A stretch of DNA of 5,630 bases from an uncultured Bacteroidales bacterium (GCA_905235615.1 CAJOMB010000096.1:1-5630), one strand, 5' to 3'; shown: positions 1-5,630, numbered from the stretch's first letter. Notes: generated by a model not told the origin, from the letters alone. Numbers and translations: made by a program.

Positions 1-1
1 G

Positions 2-88
2 CGGTGAGTGAGGGATTCGAACCCCCGTTGCGCTCGCACGCAAACCTGTTTTCGAGGCAGGCTCCTTCAACCACTCGGACAACTCACC
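2..88 (-). tRNA. tRNA-Ser, anticodon CGA (reads UCG)
   Basis: Read on the minus strand, this folds as a class II tRNA of 87 nt. The acceptor stem GGTGAGT (88-82) pairs with ACTCACC (9-3), and the discriminator base is G at position 2, as is usual for serine tRNAs. The D stem is TCC/GGA. The anticodon loop CTCGAAA (56-50) places CGA at 54-52. A long variable arm with a 5-bp stem TTGCG/CGCAA (43-39 with 32-28) is diagnostic of Ser/Leu/Tyr-type tRNAs. The T arm is GGGGG-TTCGAAT-CCCTC with one G-U pair. The closing pair of the anticodon stem is C·A rather than Watson-Crick, a small oddity. Only one base (C) after the discriminator is visible, so whether CCA is encoded cannot be judged. The gene lies directly after the epimerase gene on the same strand and has its own promoter. 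Confidence 0.96.
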
Positions 89-101
89 GGGTTTGGGGCA
101 G

Positions 102-133
102 CAAATTTACGAATTATTCGCTTAATTGCCAAA
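102..133 (-). promoter_or_regulatory. Bacteroidetes-type promoter for tRNA-Ser
   Basis: On the minus strand, TTTG (133-130) is followed by a 20-nt spacer and then TAAATTTG (109-102). This matches the Bacteroidetes primary sigma consensus, -33 TTTG and -7 TAnnTTTG, with suitable spacing. Transcription would start a few bases after position 102, which leaves a short 5' leader of roughly 5-10 nt before the mature tRNA end at 88, to be removed by RNase P. The promoter fills most of the 56-base gap between the epimerase stop codon and the tRNA. Confidence 0.75.
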
Positions 134-144
134 TGCCCAAGGTC

Positions 145-1278
145 CTAAAGCGGAATGACGCCGATGCCGGGGCGGTCCGGCAGGGATAGCTTTCCGTCCA
201 CCACCTTTACGCCGTCGAAGCGGTCGTTGGCGATGAGGAGGTTGCCGTCCAAATCCGCAAAATCCACGTAGGGGGAGAACTGGGCGGCGGCGGATACGGC
301 GCAGGAGGTTTCCGTCATGCAGCCCACCATCACCTTCATGCCCAGGGCGCGGGCCATGGTGGCCATCTTCCAGCCTTCCCGCATGCCGGTACATTTCATC
401 AGTTTGATGTTGATGCCGTTGTAGGCCCCAACCAGCGAAGGGATGTCCTTCATGCGCTGGATGCTTTCATCGGCAAAGATGGGGAGGGGAGAGCGCTCCG
501 TGAGCCAGGCAATGTCGTCGATACGCTCCTTGGCCATGGGCTGCTCCACCATCACGATGCCGTGCTCCTTGAGCCAGAAAATCTCGTCCAAGGCCTTGGA
601 ACGGTCCTTCCAGCCCTGGTTGGCATCGACGGCAAGGGGAACGTCCGTGACGGTACGGATGGTTTCGATCATCTCCACGTCCGTGTCCAAGCCCACTTTC
701 ACCTTCAGGATATTGAATTTGCCCACGGCTTCCAGCGTCTTTTCCTTGACCACCTCCGGTGTATCTATGCCGATGGTGAAGGTGGTGGAAGGGGCTTTGG
801 CGGGATCCAGGCCCCAGATGCGGTACCAGGGCTGGCCCATGAGCTTGCCCACAAGGTCGTGCAGGGCGATGTCGATGGCGGCCTTGGCGGCGGTGTCTCC
901 CTCCGAGAGGCTGTCCACATAGCTGAGGATGTCCTCCATCCGGAAAGGATCCGTAAACTGGCTCAGGTCCACTTTGTTCAGAAAAGTGGTAACCGTTTCC
1001 ACGCTTTGTCCCAGATAGGGCGGCATGGAAGCCTCGCCGTAGCCGGTGACACCTTCCCATGTAATCTCTACCTGTACGTCCGGGGTGGTGGTGCGGCTGT
1101 AGGAGGCCACGGTGAACACGTGGGCCAGCTTGAGTTCGTAAGGGAAGAACTTCAAGTGAAGCTTTCCGTCTCCTTTCACGATGTTGAACTTCTGCGGGCC
1201 GCCGGTGGTGCAGCCCATCAGGCCCACGCCCACGGCCGCTATGGAGGCAGTCTTGAGGAATTCGCGTCTATTCTGCAT
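145..1278 (-). CDS. L-Ala-D/L-Glu epimerase (enolase superfamily), predicted Tat-exported lipoprotein
   Basis: This 377-residue enolase-superfamily enzyme of the muconate-lactonizing subgroup is predicted to epimerise the murein dipeptide L-Ala-D-Glu to L-Ala-L-Glu. An N-terminal capping domain (about 40-155) precedes a modified TIM barrel. Catalytic features are visible: the KxK pair K192/K194 in LKVKVG, Mg2+ ligands D218 (VDAN), E245 (VEQP) and D270 (ADES), the opposing lysine K292 (NIKLMK), and the DxD motif D342/D344 (ADLDGN), which in characterised dipeptide epimerases such as B. subtilis YkfB contacts the dipeptide amino group. The N terminus is unusual for an enzyme known as cytoplasmic in E. 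coli: a twin-arginine motif RREFLK (4-9), a hydrophobic stretch, then LMGC with C23 as the likely lipidated cysteine. No acidic cluster follows C23, so periplasm-facing anchoring is more likely than surface export. The ATG lies inside the end of the upstream NlpC/P60 gene (11-base overlap) with no Shine-Dalgarno site, which implies cotranscription and perhaps coupled translation. The epimerase assignment is strong; exact dipeptide preference is inferred. Confidence 0.93.
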   Translation of the reverse strand: MQNRREFLKTASIAAVGVGLMGCTTGGPQKFNIVKGDGKLHLKFFPYELKLAHVFTVASYSRTTTPDVQVEITWEGVTGYGEASMPPYLGQSVETVTTFLNKVDLSQFTDPFRMEDILSYVDSLSEGDTAAKAAIDIALHDLVGKLMGQPWYRIWGLDPAKAPSTTFTIGIDTPEVVKEKTLEAVGKFNILKVKVGLDTDVEMIETIRTVTDVPLAVDANQGWKDRSKALDEIFWLKEHGIVMVEQPMAKERIDDIAWLTERSPLPIFADESIQRMKDIPSLVGAYNGINIKLMKCTGMREGWKMATMARALGMKVMVGCMTETSCAVSAAAQFSPYVDFADLDGNLLIANDRFDGVKVVDGKLSLPDRPGIGVIPL

Positions 1279-2218
1279 AATAAGGGTTGGTTAGTGTGGT
1301 GTTCAAGCCTTCTTCCTTATCTATATAAGGGAGAACACGCCCGCCGAAGAGGTAACGGCCGGTATTGTAGGCGTCATAATGCGGGTCTTCCGGGAGGAAG
1401 CTTCCTATCTGCACCAGGCCCAGCGAATGGATGAAGCGTCCGCCTCCAAGGTAGAAGCCCACATGGGAAACGCGGGGGCTTCCGTCCTCCCGGTATCGGC
1501 CGAAAAAGACAAGGTCTCCGGGCTCCAGGGCATTTATATCCGTGATTCGTTCTCCCACGCGGGACATGGGGCCGGAATCCCGCGGGATAATGATGTCGTG
1601 CATGAAGAGGGTGGCGCGCACAAAGCCGCTGCAGTCCATTCCCTTGGGGGACATGCCCGCCCAGAGGTAGGGGAAGCCCAGCATGCTTTTGGCCGATGCG
1701 AGGATGGCTTCCGTGCTTTGGTCCAGCGTCTTGCGCCAGTCGGCCTCCGTCCGGGCCGTCTTCCTGCAGATATAGCCCGTGCGCCCGTCGGGGAAGCCCA
1801 CCTTGAGCCAGGCGCCTTTCTTGCCCAGGTACTTGAGGCGGTCTCCGGCCACTACGTCCGACACGGTGGCGCTTCTGGCCGATGCCTCCTTGTACACCAC
1901 GCCGGTAAGGGCGGTGACCATCACCTTGGGGGCGGCGTTCCAGGCATGATATTCCTCGAAGCTCATCCGCGTAACGGCGGCGTAATGCACCCATCCGGTA
2001 TAGTTGTCCGGAGTCTGCACCTGCGGCCAGGGATTGCCGTTGTCGCTGATGGAGAGTACATGCACCGGTGTTCCCAACAGGGCCTGGGACACCATTTCGG
2101 CGTCAAAATCGGCCGTGCGGCGAAGATTGCAGACAGAGATATTGACCACGCCGTATTCCTGGGCAAAGGTGCAAAGGCAGCAAAAGAGAGCCGCCAAAGA
2201 GGTAATTACATGTTTCAT
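1268..2218 (-). CDS. Secreted SH3b-SH3b-NlpC/P60 cysteine endopeptidase, YkfC-like (gamma-D-glutamyl-diamino acid)
   Basis: A 316-residue murein-peptide hydrolase. Residues 1-19 form a Sec signal peptide with likely cleavage TFA|QE. Two bacterial SH3 domains follow (about 21-85 and 98-155), then an NlpC/P60 domain (about 165-298). The catalytic triad is C196 (MDCSGF), H252 (SHVGFYLG) and H264 (RFIHSLG). D214 in PRDSG sits 18 residues after the nucleophile, where B. cereus YkfC has the aspartate that recognises the free N-terminal amine of L-Ala. This supports cleavage of gamma-D-Glu to meso-DAP (or Lys) bonds in already released stem peptides rather than in intact cell wall. The product L-Ala-D-Glu is the substrate of the next gene, which overlaps it by 11 bases. 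The start is fixed by the signal peptide. The only Shine-Dalgarno-like run, GAGG, ends one base before the ATG, too close to act as one. No lipobox is present, so the enzyme should be periplasmic. Confidence 0.93.
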   Translation of the reverse strand: MKHVITSLAALFCCLCTFAQEYGVVNISVCNLRRTADFDAEMVSQALLGTPVHVLSISDNGNPWPQVQTPDNYTGWVHYAAVTRMSFEEYHAWNAAPKVMVTALTGVVYKEASARSATVSDVVAGDRLKYLGKKGAWLKVGFPDGRTGYICRKTARTEADWRKTLDQSTEAILASAKSMLGFPYLWAGMSPKGMDCSGFVRATLFMHDIIIPRDSGPMSRVGERITDINALEPGDLVFFGRYREDGSPRVSHVGFYLGGGRFIHSLGLVQIGSFLPEDPHYDAYNTGRYLFGGRVLPYIDKEEGLNTTLTNPYYAE

Positions 2219-2222
2219 ACCT

Positions 2223-2230
2223 CAAAGATA
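2223..2230 (-). promoter_or_regulatory. Possible -7 promoter box of the NlpC/P60-epimerase operon
   Basis: TATCTTTG on the minus strand is an exact match to the Bacteroidetes -7 consensus TAnnTTTG and lies in the intergenic gap right after the terminator of the preceding gene. No TTTG or TTG is found 19-21 bases upstream, so the -33 element is missing or degenerate. The box ends four bases before the ATG at 2218, which would place the transcription start at or next to the start codon. It is either the promoter of a leaderless message or a chance match. Confidence 0.45.
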
Positions 2231-2231
2231 C

Positions 2232-2268
2232 AAAAAAAAGAGACATTCGACGGGGAAGTCTCTTTTTT
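2232..2268 (-). terminator. Intrinsic terminator after the GtaA-like gene
   Basis: An 11-bp perfect stem pairs 2268-2258 with 2244-2234 (AAAAAAGAGAC with GTCTCTTTTTT on the minus strand). Three more pairs (TTC/GAA) extend it inward past a single unpaired base, leaving a 6-nt loop. On the minus strand the arm runs into eight consecutive T (2239-2232), the expected U-tract. The stem begins 22 bases after the GtaA-like stop codon. A/T runs on both sides would also let it work in the opposite direction, but no plus-strand gene needs it. Confidence 0.9.
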
Positions 2269-2290
2269 CTTGTTGAAGCGCCGGACGGGT

Positions 2291-4744
2291 TTATTTCGTT
2301 TCCAGCAGTTTGATGAAGTAGCCTCCCACGACGCTGCGGGCGCGGAAGCCGCGGAAGTTGGGCTTGTCGGTATATACCCAGTCGGACATGGGGATGCGGT
2401 CCACGGTCTCGTTCTCGAAGCGCCAGACGGGCTCGATGAACGCCTCGAAGGTGTCCTTGTCCTCCGCGAGGGTGGCCGTCCACAGAATCCAGTCCAGCTT
2501 GGTGTAGGTCTCCCGGTTGTCCAAGGGCAGGCCGTACTCGTTGAAGCGGGACGGATAGTAGGCTATCTCCTTCTGCGCCACGCTCTCAGGGAAAATGTTC
2601 AGCCCTAAGAGTTTGTCCCAGACCAGGTTGTACTTCATGCTCCAGGTGCCGCTCTTGTCGAAGGTGAGGCGGTAGTGGTCGCCGTCATCGGCCATTTCCA
2701 TCCAGCGGGCGGCCATTTCACGGGCGGCGGCGGTGTATTCTTCCGCCACCTCCTGCTTGCCCAGAAGCCCCGCCATGTAGCCGTAGGACGCGACGCCCAT
2801 GATGGCTTTGATGGAGAGGTTGGTGTTGTGGGCGAAGTGGCCGGCGAAGTCGTCGGTACACAGCTGGTTGGCCGGGTCCAGGCCGAATTCCCGCAGGTAG
2901 TTCGTCCAGGTGGTGAGGGTTTCCCAATGGCGGGCGGCGTAATCGGCCTTGCCTTCGTACTTGCAGACGGCGGCGGTGAGGATAATCATGTTGCCGCCTT
3001 CCTCCACGGGCATGTCACCGCCATAGGTCTGGCCGTTGGCGATGGGATAGGTGCCCACGTCGTGCGAAGGGAAGGGCTTGGTCCAGCGTCCGCTTTCCGC
3101 ATAATAATAGATGTGGTTCATCAGGTACTCAGCGAAAGCCGGGTTGTAGTACAGATAAAGCGGAGCCGAGGGATAGGTGATATCCACCGTGCCGATGGAG
3201 CCGTTGGAGTTGTTCTCCTTGCTCAGCCACAGCAGGTCGCCGTTGGGAGCCTGCACCAGCTTGTGGGCGTGAATGCTCTGGCGATAGGCCAGGGCGCAGA
3301 GCTCGGCATACTGGCGGCCGCCGGTGCGGGTGGCATCGGCCATCAGCTGCCTGTCGAAGGCGTCGCAGCGCTTCATCAGCGCGGCATAGTCCTTCTCCGC
3401 GGCGGCGAACTGGTCGAAGATGGTCCGGTCACCGTTCCGGTTCCAATACGCGCGCAGGTTCTCGCCGAAGTACTGGATGGAATACAGGTCGTCATAGCCG
3501 ATGAGGACATGGTCCGCCTTTCCGGCCTGGAGCTTCTTTACGATGGCCATGCGGCCGGAGAGGTCCTCCCCTTCGGTGCCGGGGAAGGGCGTCCCGCCGA
3601 GGAACGCCTGGCGCAGCGCCAGTCCCGTGCCGATGCCCGCCTGTGCATCCTGCGCGCTCAGGTAGAAATAACCCCAGTCGATGCGGAGGTCGTCGCCCCG
3701 TTTGACCAGGATGTTCTGGGTTTTGCTGCCGCATTTCACCCATACGCGGCCGTCCTGTTCGAATGCCTCGGAACGGGAGCCCTGGCCGGCCTGGTCGATC
3801 GCCCAGCGCGGCGAAGCCTCCAAATAGAGTTCCAGCTCATGCTGCTTGCCGTCGGTGGCGTTCACCTGATACGTGATATAGTTCACCGGACGGGAAATGA
3901 GGTCCAGATTGTCTATGAACAGCGGTGCGGTGAACGTGAGCGTCAGCTCTACCGGACCGCAGCGGAAACCGTAATGCGTCTGCGTGGCCTGGACATCGGC
4001 ATACAGCTGTTCCGCAGGGTTCTCCAAGGCGGTGTGCGGCTCGTTCTGAAGCATGAGGCCCATGTCCAAGTACGCGAGGCCGCCGGTGTCGGTGCAGGTG
4101 GCGGCGATGAGGTTCTTCCCTTCCCGCACCACGCCGTCCGGAATGGGGGCGAAGGCGTTGGTATGGCACTCATGGCCGGTGTTCAGCACCTCCACGCCAT
4201 TGATATAGAAAATGGCGTCATCGTCGTTGCTGTAGGCCAGATAGACCTTTTTTCCACTCAGGTCCCCGTTCACCTCCACTTCCCGGCGCACCCAGACTTT
4301 CTCGCTGGTCCAGGGAGTGGTGGAGGTCAGGTAAGCGGGTGTACCGAAGGCGGCGGGGCCTTCTTTCCAGCCGACGGGCTTGTAGCGCTCCTCATACCAT
4401 TTGCCGGCCGGTTCGGAGAAGGTGTATGAGCCCCTCCAGGCACATTCGGCGGCCAGCGGGGCCAGGGCCGATAGCTCCACCTCTTCCTTGCCCAGGAAGC
4501 GGTACACGGTGCCGTCCACCTTCAGGGCGCCGATCAGCGGGAATTCCGCCCCGGTCCAGTGTTTGACGGGGCCGTCGTACAGATGGTCGTACATGCTCCA
4601 GGCGCTGGTGTACGGGTCTATCGTCACTAACGGATAAGCGGGAGCGCGGAGGGCGTTGCGCTCCGGTGGGGCCTGCTGGCAGCCCAGCAGGAAGACGGGC
4701 GCCAGAAGGCCCGCCAGCAAAAACTTCTTCATTTTGTTTACCAT
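2291..4744 (-). CDS. Glutaminase A-like lipoprotein (DUF4964-DUF5127-DUF4965-DUF1793 architecture)
   Basis: An 817-residue exported lipoprotein. Residues 5-22 are a lipoprotein signal with lipobox LLGC (C22). A DUF4964-like N-terminal segment (about 35-85) contains TIDPYTSAWS. A galactose-binding-like beta-sandwich follows (about 105-232), recognisable from WVRREVEV, SNDDDAIFYINGVEV and GKNLIAATC. Next come a DUF5127-like beta domain (about 240-470), a DUF4965-like region (about 475-650, with EEGGN and CTDDFAGH), and a C-terminal helical DUF1793-like region (about 650-812). This is the architecture of Bacteroidetes proteins named after Aspergillus oryzae extracellular glutaminase GtaA, whose C-terminal part is an alpha-hairpin toroid. 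Length is normal for the bacterial family and no frameshift is seen. The name implies glutamine to glutamate hydrolysis, but activity in Bacteroidetes members is largely untested and a glycan-related role is possible. The ATG at 4744 overlaps the upstream stop as ATGGTAA. An in-frame ATG at 4732 (MKKFLL) is an equally credible start. No acidic surface-export signal follows C22. A strong terminator lies just downstream. Confidence 0.9.
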   Translation of the reverse strand: MVNKMKKFLLAGLLAPVFLLGCQQAPPERNALRAPAYPLVTIDPYTSAWSMYDHLYDGPVKHWTGAEFPLIGALKVDGTVYRFLGKEEVELSALAPLAAECAWRGSYTFSEPAGKWYEERYKPVGWKEGPAAFGTPAYLTSTTPWTSEKVWVRREVEVNGDLSGKKVYLAYSNDDDAIFYINGVEVLNTGHECHTNAFAPIPDGVVREGKNLIAATCTDTGGLAYLDMGLMLQNEPHTALENPAEQLYADVQATQTHYGFRCGPVELTLTFTAPLFIDNLDLISRPVNYITYQVNATDGKQHELELYLEASPRWAIDQAGQGSRSEAFEQDGRVWVKCGSKTQNILVKRGDDLRIDWGYFYLSAQDAQAGIGTGLALRQAFLGGTPFPGTEGEDLSGRMAIVKKLQAGKADHVLIGYDDLYSIQYFGENLRAYWNRNGDRTIFDQFAAAEKDYAALMKRCDAFDRQLMADATRTGGRQYAELCALAYRQSIHAHKLVQAPNGDLLWLSKENNSNGSIGTVDITYPSAPLYLYYNPAFAEYLMNHIYYYAESGRWTKPFPSHDVGTYPIANGQTYGGDMPVEEGGNMIILTAAVCKYEGKADYAARHWETLTTWTNYLREFGLDPANQLCTDDFAGHFAHNTNLSIKAIMGVASYGYMAGLLGKQEVAEEYTAAAREMAARWMEMADDGDHYRLTFDKSGTWSMKYNLVWDKLLGLNIFPESVAQKEIAYYPSRFNEYGLPLDNRETYTKLDWILWTATLAEDKDTFEAFIEPVWRFENETVDRIPMSDWVYTDKPNFRGFRARSVVGGYFIKLLETK

Positions 4745-5630
4745 TCAATTTCTACGGTTACGCCGTCGGGCTGATTGTCATGACGGAGGAGGCAGGTGTG
4801 GCTGCCTTCATCCCATGCGAAGTCGCCGGCAATGCCGTTCACCAGCACTTTCACCGGTTTGGACGGCAGCAGGATACGGGTGACGTTCACCGTTTCCACC
4901 GGGCTCTTGCACACATAGGAGAAGCTGCGCTTTCCTTTTTGGATGTCGTAGGCACGGGAAGCGGCGGCCAGGATGGCCGGCGCCTTGGGCGCCTTGGACA
5001 CATCGTAGAGGAAGCGCTGGGTTCCGGGTTGCACGGACAGTTCCGTGTACACGGGGAGGTCGGCATCGTACAGGTCGATGAAGCAGCCTTCCAGCCGGTA
5101 GGGAGCGTCGCTGACGCCCTCGTCCACCACGGCCACCAGCTTGTAGGCGTCGCGGTCCAGGACAAAGTGGTTCTTCTCCTCAATGGGGCCGTACGCGTCC
5201 TTGACGGCTTCCAGCAGCAGGGAGTCGCCGCCCTCCTGCATCACGAATTCCTTGGGATCGTGCCGGAGGATGCGCACGTCGCCCTTGCCGTAGCGGTAGG
5301 TGCCTTCCACGGCGCCGGCTTCGATGCCCATCTGGGCGAAGAGGTGGTCGGAAGGGGCGGCATAGTGCTTGTCGCCGGTGTTCCACCATTCGCTCACGGT
5401 CTGGAAAGGATCCGCGTCGGTGGCGCAGTAAATCAGGTGCCCGCCTTTCTTTATCCACTGGGCCAGATACGTATGGGCTTCCGGGTCCAAGGGTTTCATG
5501 TTGGAGTAAGTCATCAGCAGCACTTTCACACCGTCCAGCGTCTTGGGATAGGAAAGGTTCTCGATGTGGGAAATCTCCACGGGGACGCCCCGTTTCAGCA
5601 GCGGCATGGCCAAGCCGTAGAAGTTGGACA
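4738..5630 (-). CDS. 3' part of an unrecognised gene, possibly the C-terminal region of a carbohydrate-active enzyme
   Basis: The reading frame stays open to the right edge, so the 5' end lies outside. About 297 codons are visible. A TTG at 5613 and an ATG at 5607 fall inside continuous coding sequence and are not convincing starts. The first visible part (SNFYGLAMPLLKRG, then KVLLMTYSNMKPLDPEAH and QWIKKGGHLIYCA) has the alternating strand and helix pattern of a class I glutamine amidotransferase-like fold, as found in beta-galactosidase trimerisation-type domains of glycoside hydrolases, where it is non-catalytic. A region with PFQTVSEWWNTG and YRYGKGDV follows. The end looks like beta-sandwich strands (PVYTELSV, FLYDVS, SPVETVNVTRILLP) and finishes in VTVEIEW. 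No catalytic motif can be pointed to in the visible part. The stop overlaps the GtaA-like start by 7 bases, so both are probably translated from one message. The glycoside hydrolase link is an inference from fold pattern and context; I cannot name a family. Confidence 0.75.
   Translation of the reverse strand, partial: SNFYGLAMPLLKRGVPVEISHIENLSYPKTLDGVKVLLMTYSNMKPLDPEAHTYLAQWIKKGGHLIYCATDADPFQTVSEWWNTGDKHYAAPSDHLFAQMGIEAGAVEGTYRYGKGDVRILRHDPKEFVMQEGGDSLLLEAVKDAYGPIEEKNHFVLDRDAYKLVAVVDEGVSDAPYRLEGCFIDLYDADLPVYTELSVQPGTQRFLYDVSKAPKAPAILAAASRAYDIQKGKRSFSYVCKSPVETVNVTRILLPSKPVKVLVNGIAGDFAWDEGSHTCLLRHDNQPDGVTVEIEW

Noticed and set aside
110..120. Inverted repeat CGAAT-T-ATTCG between the epimerase and tRNA genes
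   Set aside because: The arms are 5 bp around a single base, which cannot form a hairpin, and no T-run follows. It sits in the promoter spacer and is too short to call an operator.
4..189. Small plus-strand ORF of 61 codons
   Set aside because: It runs through the tRNA gene and its promoter, so it is a by-product of structural RNA sequence.
2161..2218. Lipoprotein signal in the NlpC/P60 protein (cysteines at residues 13, 14 and 16)
   Set aside because: None sits in a proper lipobox. The TFA|QE site fits an ordinary Sec signal peptide better.
2219..2290. Riboswitch or structured leader before the NlpC/P60 gene
   Set aside because: The gap is only 72 bases and its structure is fully explained by the terminator. 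With the -7 box where it is, no leader RNA would remain.
2675..4429. Long plus-strand ORF of 584 codons opposite the GtaA-like gene, plus similar ones at 1379-2608 and 562-1434
   Set aside because: They mirror well-supported minus-strand genes in GC-rich DNA, show low-complexity Gly/Val/Ala/His-rich translations with no recognisable domain, and have no promoter or conserved motif.
4660..4682. Surface lipoprotein export signal after C22 of the GtaA-like protein
   Set aside because: The residues after the cysteine (QQAPPERN) lack the acidic cluster known from Bacteroidetes export signals. Surface location cannot be claimed.
5605..5613. TTG (5613) or ATG (5607) as the start of the rightmost gene
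   Set aside because: The frame stays open to the window edge with protein-like codons (SNFYG) before it, there is no signal peptide, and the fold pattern begins upstream, so the gene is truncated by the window.

Overview
The window looks like chromosomal DNA from a GC-rich member of the Bacteroidota, most likely the order Bacteroidales. This rests on three things seen in the sequence. Start codons lack Shine-Dalgarno sites. Two sites match the Bacteroidetes -7 promoter consensus TAnnTTTG, one of them with a well-placed -33 TTTG. The gene content (a DUF4964/DUF4965-type glutaminase A lipoprotein, and an NlpC/P60 peptidase paired with an L-Ala-D/L-Glu epimerase) is also typical of that group. 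GC content is around 60% by eye, which would suit a Rikenellaceae/Alistipes-like genome, but genus cannot be fixed from this window.

Everything lies on the minus strand, so the biological reading order runs from high to low coordinates. Unit 1 enters from beyond the right edge. It holds the 3' end of an unrecognised gene (5630-4738), possibly the C-terminal part of a carbohydrate-active enzyme. This overlaps by 7 bases a full-length glutaminase A-like lipoprotein of about 817 residues (4744-2291). A strong intrinsic terminator (2268-2232) closes the unit. Unit 2 starts at once, with a -7 promoter-like box (2230-2223) only four bases before the ATG of a secreted SH3b-SH3b-NlpC/P60 endopeptidase (2218-1268). 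That gene overlaps by 11 bases an exported L-Ala-D/L-Glu epimerase (1278-145). A tRNA-Ser(CGA) gene (88-2) follows at the left edge, with its own near-consensus promoter (133-102).

The two genes of unit 2 form a recognisable two-step pathway for murein peptides. The NlpC/P60 enzyme (YkfC type) is expected to cut the gamma-D-Glu to diamino-acid bond of peptides with a free N-terminal L-Ala. The released L-Ala-D-Glu is the substrate of the epimerase, which makes L-Ala-L-Glu. Here the epimerase carries a twin-arginine signal followed by a lipobox cysteine, so both steps seem to occur outside the cytoplasm, unlike the cytoplasmic scheme in E. coli. Unit 1 probably handles an external organic substrate (glycan, glycoprotein or glutamine-containing material), but the sequence alone does not settle its chemistry.

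There is no mobile element, CRISPR array or SusC/SusD pair here. No gene-free stretch exceeds 300 bases; the longest gaps are 72 bases (2219-2290) and 56 bases (89-144), and both carry signals. Long plus-strand ORFs are antisense shadows. The points most worth a second look are the exported epimerase, the abutting terminator and promoter with a possible leaderless transcript, and the unidentified partner of the GtaA-like protein.
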